Shown here piece after piece: positions 60,336-64,000 of a stretch of 64,000 nucleotides of DNA. The stretch lies in contig NZ_CP109907.1 of assembly GCF_033097525.1 (NCBI RefSeq), positions 682,001 to 746,000 on the forward strand. The letters are read 5' to 3'. How positions within the stretch are numbered: the first letter of the stretch is position 1; each line of letters opens with the position of its first letter. The DNA comes from Sphingobacterium sp. UGAL515B_05 (GTDB taxonomy: Bacteria; Bacteroidota; Bacteroidia; Sphingobacteriales; Sphingobacteriaceae). The position numbers and the translations under genes are program-made. The notes under the pieces are model-generated. The model worked only from the letters and a program-made list of their open reading frames with translations. It was not told the origin of the DNA and ran no database searches.

Positions 60336-61748
60336 CTAAATCCATTTCTTCAATAATTTAAAAACTTTGCTCTTTTTAGCATAGGGTGGATAAATCAATG
60401 TAGAAAACGAAAGTTTAGATTGAAACATGACAGCCCTTTCATGTGAAAATGCCTTAAAGCCAAACTGCCCATGACAACTGCCCACGCCACTGCCATTGAC
60501 ACCACCAAAAGGCAAATGCGGGTTGGAAACGTGAATCAAAACATCATTCACACAAGCACCGCCTGAGGACACCTGCTTGAGGATGTATTGAATATTAGAT
60601 TTGTTATTGCTAAATACATACAAAGCTAAAGGTTTTTCAGCACGATTAATGAGTGCTAGCGCCTCTTCTAGGTCTTGATAGGTTACTACGGGAAGTATAG
60701 GACCAAATATTTCTTCCTGCATAATTGGATTGTCAGCCTTTACATCGATCAACAATGCCGGACTTAATGTCAGATCATCGGCCAACAGTCCCCCTTCAAG
60801 TAATTTTGCTCCGCATGCTGTTGCCTTGGCGATTAATGAAACAAGACGATTAGCGTGCTTTTCGTTAATGATCTTTGCATAAACTGTTCGATCCAGCTGC
60901 CCATCTTCCGTAAAAAACATACTTTTAACCGCTTTTAGATAATAGTTTACAAATTCATCTTGCTTATCCTTAGGCAAAAGAACATAATCTGGCGCAATGC
61001 AGGTTTGCCCTGCATTGATTAATTTTCCCCAAGCAACTTTATGGGCAGTCATTTCCAAATCTGCTGTCTCATCTAATATAACGGGTGATTTTCCTCCAAG
61101 CTCCAAGGTTACAGAACTGAGATTGCGGGAGGCAGCCTGCATAACCAGTTTACCTACCGCCGGACTCCCGGTGAAGAATATATGATCAAAGGGAAGCGCC
61201 AATAGTGCCTCGGAAACACGCTGTTCACCTTCAATACAGGCCACTTCCCGTTGGTCAAATCCTTTGGTCAAAATCTCGCCAATAACTGCAGACGTGAATG
61301 GACTATGTTCTGAGGGCTTTAAAATCACACAATTGCCTGCCGCAATAGCTGAAATCAATGGGCTCATTGTGAGCTGAAAAGGGTAGTTCCAAGGCGATAT
61401 AATGAGTGCCGTACCTTTAGGCTGGTAGGTAATTGTGCTCTTAGCAAGAAAATTGGTTATCGAACGGCCAACCTGTCTAGGCTTCATCCATTTTCGTAAA
61501 TGTCGTATTGCAAATGCTATTTCACCGTAAATAAATAATACTTCGCTTATAGCGGCTTCACTTCGTGACTTCCGTAAATCTTTTTCGAGCGCCGCATAGA
61601 TTAAATCTTCATGACTCTCAATAAGCGCTCTTAACTTGTAAAGTTTCTTTATACGTTCCTCTGCACTGCTAGACCGTAATTCATATTTAAAAAGCTGCTG
61701 CTGTTCAAATATTAAACCTATCTGATCCGTTAACTTCTCTTTGTTCAT
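60336..61748 (-). CDS. Aldehyde dehydrogenase (class-3/fatty-aldehyde type)
   Basis: A 470-residue NAD(P)-dependent enzyme with N121 (SPWNYPFQL), E216 (VTLELGGKSPV) and nucleophile C250 (NAGQTCIAPDYVL). The short N-terminal region and the start DYVL after the Cys are those of class-3 (ALDH3) enzymes that oxidise medium-chain and aromatic aldehydes. The C-terminus has no membrane helix. It follows the diheme cytochrome gene by 21 bp and probably belongs to the same operon, oxidising an aldehyde produced in that pathway. Confidence 0.92.
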   Translation of the reverse strand: MNKEKLTDQIGLIFEQQQLFKYELRSSSAEERIKKLYKLRALIESHEDLIYAALEKDLRKSRSEAAISEVLFIYGEIAFAIRHLRKWMKPRQVGRSITNFLAKSTITYQPKGTALIISPWNYPFQLTMSPLISAIAAGNCVILKPSEHSPFTSAVIGEILTKGFDQREVACIEGEQRVSEALLALPFDHIFFTGSPAVGKLVMQAASRNLSSVTLELGGKSPVILDETADLEMTAHKVAWGKLINAGQTCIAPDYVLLPKDKQDEFVNYYLKAVKSMFFTEDGQLDRTVYAKIINEKHANRLVSLIAKATACGAKLLEGGLLADDLTLSPALLIDVKADNPIMQEEIFGPILPVVTYQDLEEALALINRAEKPLALYVFSNNKSNIQYILKQVSSGGACVNDVLIHVSNPHLPFGGVNGSGVGSCHGQFGFKAFSHERAVMFQSKLSFSTLIYPPYAKKSKVFKLLKKWI

Positions 61749-61769
61749 ACCAATTGAAGATCAATATTA

Positions 61770-62861
61770 CTATTTTTTTGATGGCATATTATCGATCCAT
61801 TGGCGAATCAGATCCACACCTTCTTTATGTATTATACTTCTGGCCAACTCCGGCATCGCTGTACCGGGTTCCACACTGTTCATCCGATAAAGCAGGATAG
61901 AATGCTTGGCATCTCCTGGAATTACATCAAAATCCAAGCCACCTGCTCCACCTCCAGCTGAAACAGGAGCTTTATCAATACCAAGGTGGGAAGGAATTTT
62001 CACATCATAATCCAGGAAAAGCCCTGTATTGTAAGCGTCTCCCCCTTTGGTATGGCAATGCGCACAGTTCACATCTAAATAGGCTCTTGCCCGTTGTTCC
62101 AAACTGAATCTGTTTTCATCGGTCCATATAGGCAATTGCGGTACTTTCTTTAGCTCAGGCATATTGGACACCCGGCCAAGGGAAAGCCATTTGGCTAGTT
62201 GATTGATCGAATCACCTAATCGCACAAAATTGAGGTTTCGGGCCTTTGGACCTATGGGCATCAGCTTGGAGCTATTGTTATGACAGCGCTTGCAATCGTT
62301 GGTGTTGGGTACCATATAGTTTGTCCTATGCGTATTGCCCGCATTATCTAGCAATGTAATCGGTAGTTTAGCACCACGAATATGTTTAATCGCATCGGTC
62401 TGCCCATCATTCCACAGATAATTCATCACTTTCCAGGCATGATCAGCTGGATCCTTCACCAGCAAGCGCGTCTCTATCAACACTTTTTGCCTTTTTTCAT
62501 TTATGTAGGAGAAATTCTTTATAATAATGGTTGAGTCGGGAAAATCTAACGGACCATGTTCTGTATAGCCTATTTTCCCTCCTTTTGGCAAGACAATAAA
62601 GCGGTCTTTAACGGCATAATCAGAAAATAGAGGCGTGCTTAGGTCGTAGCCCAAGATATCAGCTCTTGCTATTAATTGATTTATTTTTCCAGTAAAAAAG
62701 CCGTATTCGGACAATCGTTCTTTAAATTCAAAAGATACAACCCCATGGTCTGATGATTTATTTTGCCCCTGCCGACAGCTCTGTTGCAGCATAAGCAGGA
62801 TCACACTCAATATTCCGGTACAGACGAAGGTAAATTTTGTTGGTTTCACAGCTATTTGCAT
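61770..62861 (-). CDS. SO_2930-type diheme c-type cytochrome lipoprotein
   Basis: Lipobox QQSC (Cys 29). Two heme-binding motifs: CKRCH (C190, C193, H194) and CAHCH (C266, C269, H270). The sequence matches the family described as SO_2930-like diheme c-type cytochrome proteins (region DYAVKDRFIVLPKGGKIGYT, SAGGGAGGLDFDVIPGDAKH). Its start overlaps the end of the beta-helix gene by 10 bp, and this pairing is known as a conserved gene pair in other genomes. The role is not defined; electron transfer linked to degradation by the beta-helix partner is inference. Confidence 0.87.
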   Translation of the reverse strand: MQIAVKPTKFTFVCTGILSVILLMLQQSCRQGQNKSSDHGVVSFEFKERLSEYGFFTGKINQLIARADILGYDLSTPLFSDYAVKDRFIVLPKGGKIGYTEHGPLDFPDSTIIIKNFSYINEKRQKVLIETRLLVKDPADHAWKVMNYLWNDGQTDAIKHIRGAKLPITLLDNAGNTHRTNYMVPNTNDCKRCHNNSSKLMPIGPKARNLNFVRLGDSINQLAKWLSLGRVSNMPELKKVPQLPIWTDENRFSLEQRARAYLDVNCAHCHTKGGDAYNTGLFLDYDVKIPSHLGIDKAPVSAGGGAGGLDFDVIPGDAKHSILLYRMNSVEPGTAMPELARSIIHKEGVDLIRQWIDNMPSKK

Positions 62862-64000
62862 TGAAAAGGTTGTACATTACTTGAGGGTTTCCACATCGTT
62901 GGTTGACCTGCGTGACTAAAATCTGCCGCTACAAACATATTCTCACCCGGCTGATTGATACAGATAGAATCCGGGTTTTGAGTATGACCGTTCGTGATCA
63001 CATTACTGGTAATACCGTCATACAATATGGCAGGAATCCGCTTATTTTTCCGATCCGGCTCAACGCTATTTAACTGGGCTTCGGTAGCAATAATCAATTG
63101 ACCGATACGATGCTCATAAGCTGCCTGCGGGAATTTATCCCCCATCTTAATGGTATTTTTATAAATTTTAACATGTGTGGGTATGGGGGAGTAATTTGCA
63201 TTGATGCGTTCTCCAGCTTTTTCATCGACAGCAAAACCTGAAGCGATCGTAATCGCAGACGTGTTATTTTGTTCGATAACATTATCGTAAATTTCAATAT
63301 TTGATGTAGAAAGAATAATGATACCACTTCCCGGTGATGCATTCCCTACTCCCCAAAAAGTTCCGAAACTCCCACCTTTGGCAAAATTTTTAAAATTATT
63401 AGCATAGATTTTATTGCGATATGCCTTTACCCTTCCACCGCGCTGTGAAAGTTCAGGCAGATCAAAAATCAGAAATCCGGCTGTATTTCCATAAAATTCA
63501 TTATCGTAAACTTCAGCATCTGTTGTATTTTCAATTTCACAACCAGCCACATTTTTCGCCGCTTTGCATTTCCGTACAATGACACCCTTTGTCTGTCCTA
63601 CATAGATACCTGCATCTGAAGCCCCTTCGGCATAACAATTCTCAACAAGCACATTTTTACAGAGCACAGGATAAATCCCATATCCGCCACTTGTAGAATC
63701 GGCCGAGCTCCATATACTATGAAGATTTGAGATGATAACGTCTTGGCTATTGTTTATCTTCAATAGATCTCCTTTTGAATCACGAATGGTCATATTCCCA
63801 ATCGCTAAACCTTTCACATCAGTAACCCGGATTCCCTCTCCTCCCTGTGTCTGACTGGAAAAATCAATAATTGTCTTATCATAGCCCTCGCCTTCAATCT
63901 TAATATGATTTACTTGCGCAATACTCAGATTATCGAAGGAGTATTTTCCAGCTTTTAGCACGATATTGGTGCTATCTTTAATGGAAAGGAAAGCTTCTTC
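62852..64000 (-). CDS. Parallel beta-helix repeat protein (5' truncated by window edge)
   Basis: The frame is open to the last base of the window. The longest start inside the window is a GTG in the middle of continuous coding sequence (IKDSTNIVLKAGKYSF), so the true start is beyond position 64000. The visible protein has regularly spaced right-handed beta-helix rungs, with repeats of the type GIYVGQTKGVIVRKCKAAKN, AEVYDNEFYGNTAGFLIFD and NIEIYDNVIEQNNTSAITIA. Such proteins are often polysaccharide lyases or other surface polysaccharide enzymes, and this one is the partner of the SO_2930-type cytochrome. Signal peptide not visible. Confidence 0.87.
   Translation of the reverse strand, partial: EEAFLSIKDSTNIVLKAGKYSFDNLSIAQVNHIKIEGEGYDKTIIDFSSQTQGGEGIRVTDVKGLAIGNMTIRDSKGDLLKINNSQDVIISNLHSIWSSADSTSGGYGIYPVLCKNVLVENCYAEGASDAGIYVGQTKGVIVRKCKAAKNVAGCEIENTTDAEVYDNEFYGNTAGFLIFDLPELSQRGGRVKAYRNKIYANNFKNFAKGGSFGTFWGVGNASPGSGIIILSTSNIEIYDNVIEQNNTSAITIASGFAVDEKAGERINANYSPIPTHVKIYKNTIKMGDKFPQAAYEHRIGQLIIATEAQLNSVEPDRKNKRIPAILYDGITSNVITNGHTQNPDSICINQPGENMFVAADFSHAGQPTMWKPSSNVQPFQCK

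Noticed and set aside
1-64000. CRISPR arrays, tRNA or rRNA genes, insertion sequences, prophage
   Set aside because: Looked for on both strands; no repeat-spacer pattern, no transposase or integrase frame and no structural RNA was recognised. A tRNA scan would be needed to exclude a tRNA entirely.

Overview
The window reads as chromosomal DNA from a member of the Bacteroidota, most likely the Sphingobacterium/Pedobacter group. Several things point that way: three SusC/SusD outer-membrane pairs, more TonB-linked barrels with CarboxypepD-regulatory N-termini, paired LytTR-type kinase and regulator, a BT_3928-type DoxX protein, DUF3347 copper proteins, AT-rich DNA with poor Shine-Dalgarno sequences, and repeated matches to the Bacteroidota promoter pattern TTG-N18/19-TAnnTTTG (best at 13032, 53573 and 59627). 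I see no tRNA, rRNA, CRISPR array, insertion sequence or prophage. Both window ends cut a gene.

Layout. 1-5.4 kb: the 3' part of a TlpA-like thioredoxin protein, a secreted sulfatase, and a large outer-membrane barrel. 5.4-16.6 kb: a small zinc-ribbon membrane protein, a SusC/SusD pair (6.5-11.4 kb), a TPR protein, a periplasmic GDPD enzyme, and a ferric-siderophore-type TonB receptor followed 1 bp later by a PepSY membrane protein. 16.9-31.7 kb: a long run of minus-strand genes. In transcription order these are a LytS-type histidine kinase, a HExxH lipoprotein metalloprotease, SusC, SusD, a LytTR response regulator, and a second SusC/SusD pair. Between the kinase and the protease lie three 10-bp direct repeats spaced exactly 21 bp apart, the geometry expected of LytTR-regulator sites. 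Together this looks like a self-regulated protein or peptide degradation and uptake locus.

31.7-40.3 kb: an AsmA-like protein, a small exported protein whose ATG touches a perfect 25-bp inverted repeat, a NUDIX hydrolase, a class-III aminotransferase divergent from a MocR-type regulator (with a 12-bp direct repeat between them), and a solitary fabH. 40.5-46.0 kb: a copper-handling operon on the minus strand (Cys/His-rich protein, HMA-like/DUF3347 protein, metal-site lipoprotein, DUF3347 lipoprotein, DUF2231 membrane protein, multicopper oxidase fused to a barrel-like tail). 46.1-53.3 kb: mixed metabolic genes, including cysE-cysM and an overlapping HipA-like kinase/DUF3037 pair. 53.6-56.8 kb: a plus-strand operon of DUF1599, BT_3928-type DoxX protein, aroK and a second GDPD lipoprotein. 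56.9-64 kb: a P-type cation ATPase, a single-domain response regulator with a long leader, and a minus-strand operon of a beta-helix protein, an SO_2930-type diheme cytochrome and an aldehyde dehydrogenase.

All family names come from reading motifs and overall sequence character; no database search was run. Starts were moved inward from the longest open frame in several genes where a signal peptide, domain start or promoter made a later ATG more likely.
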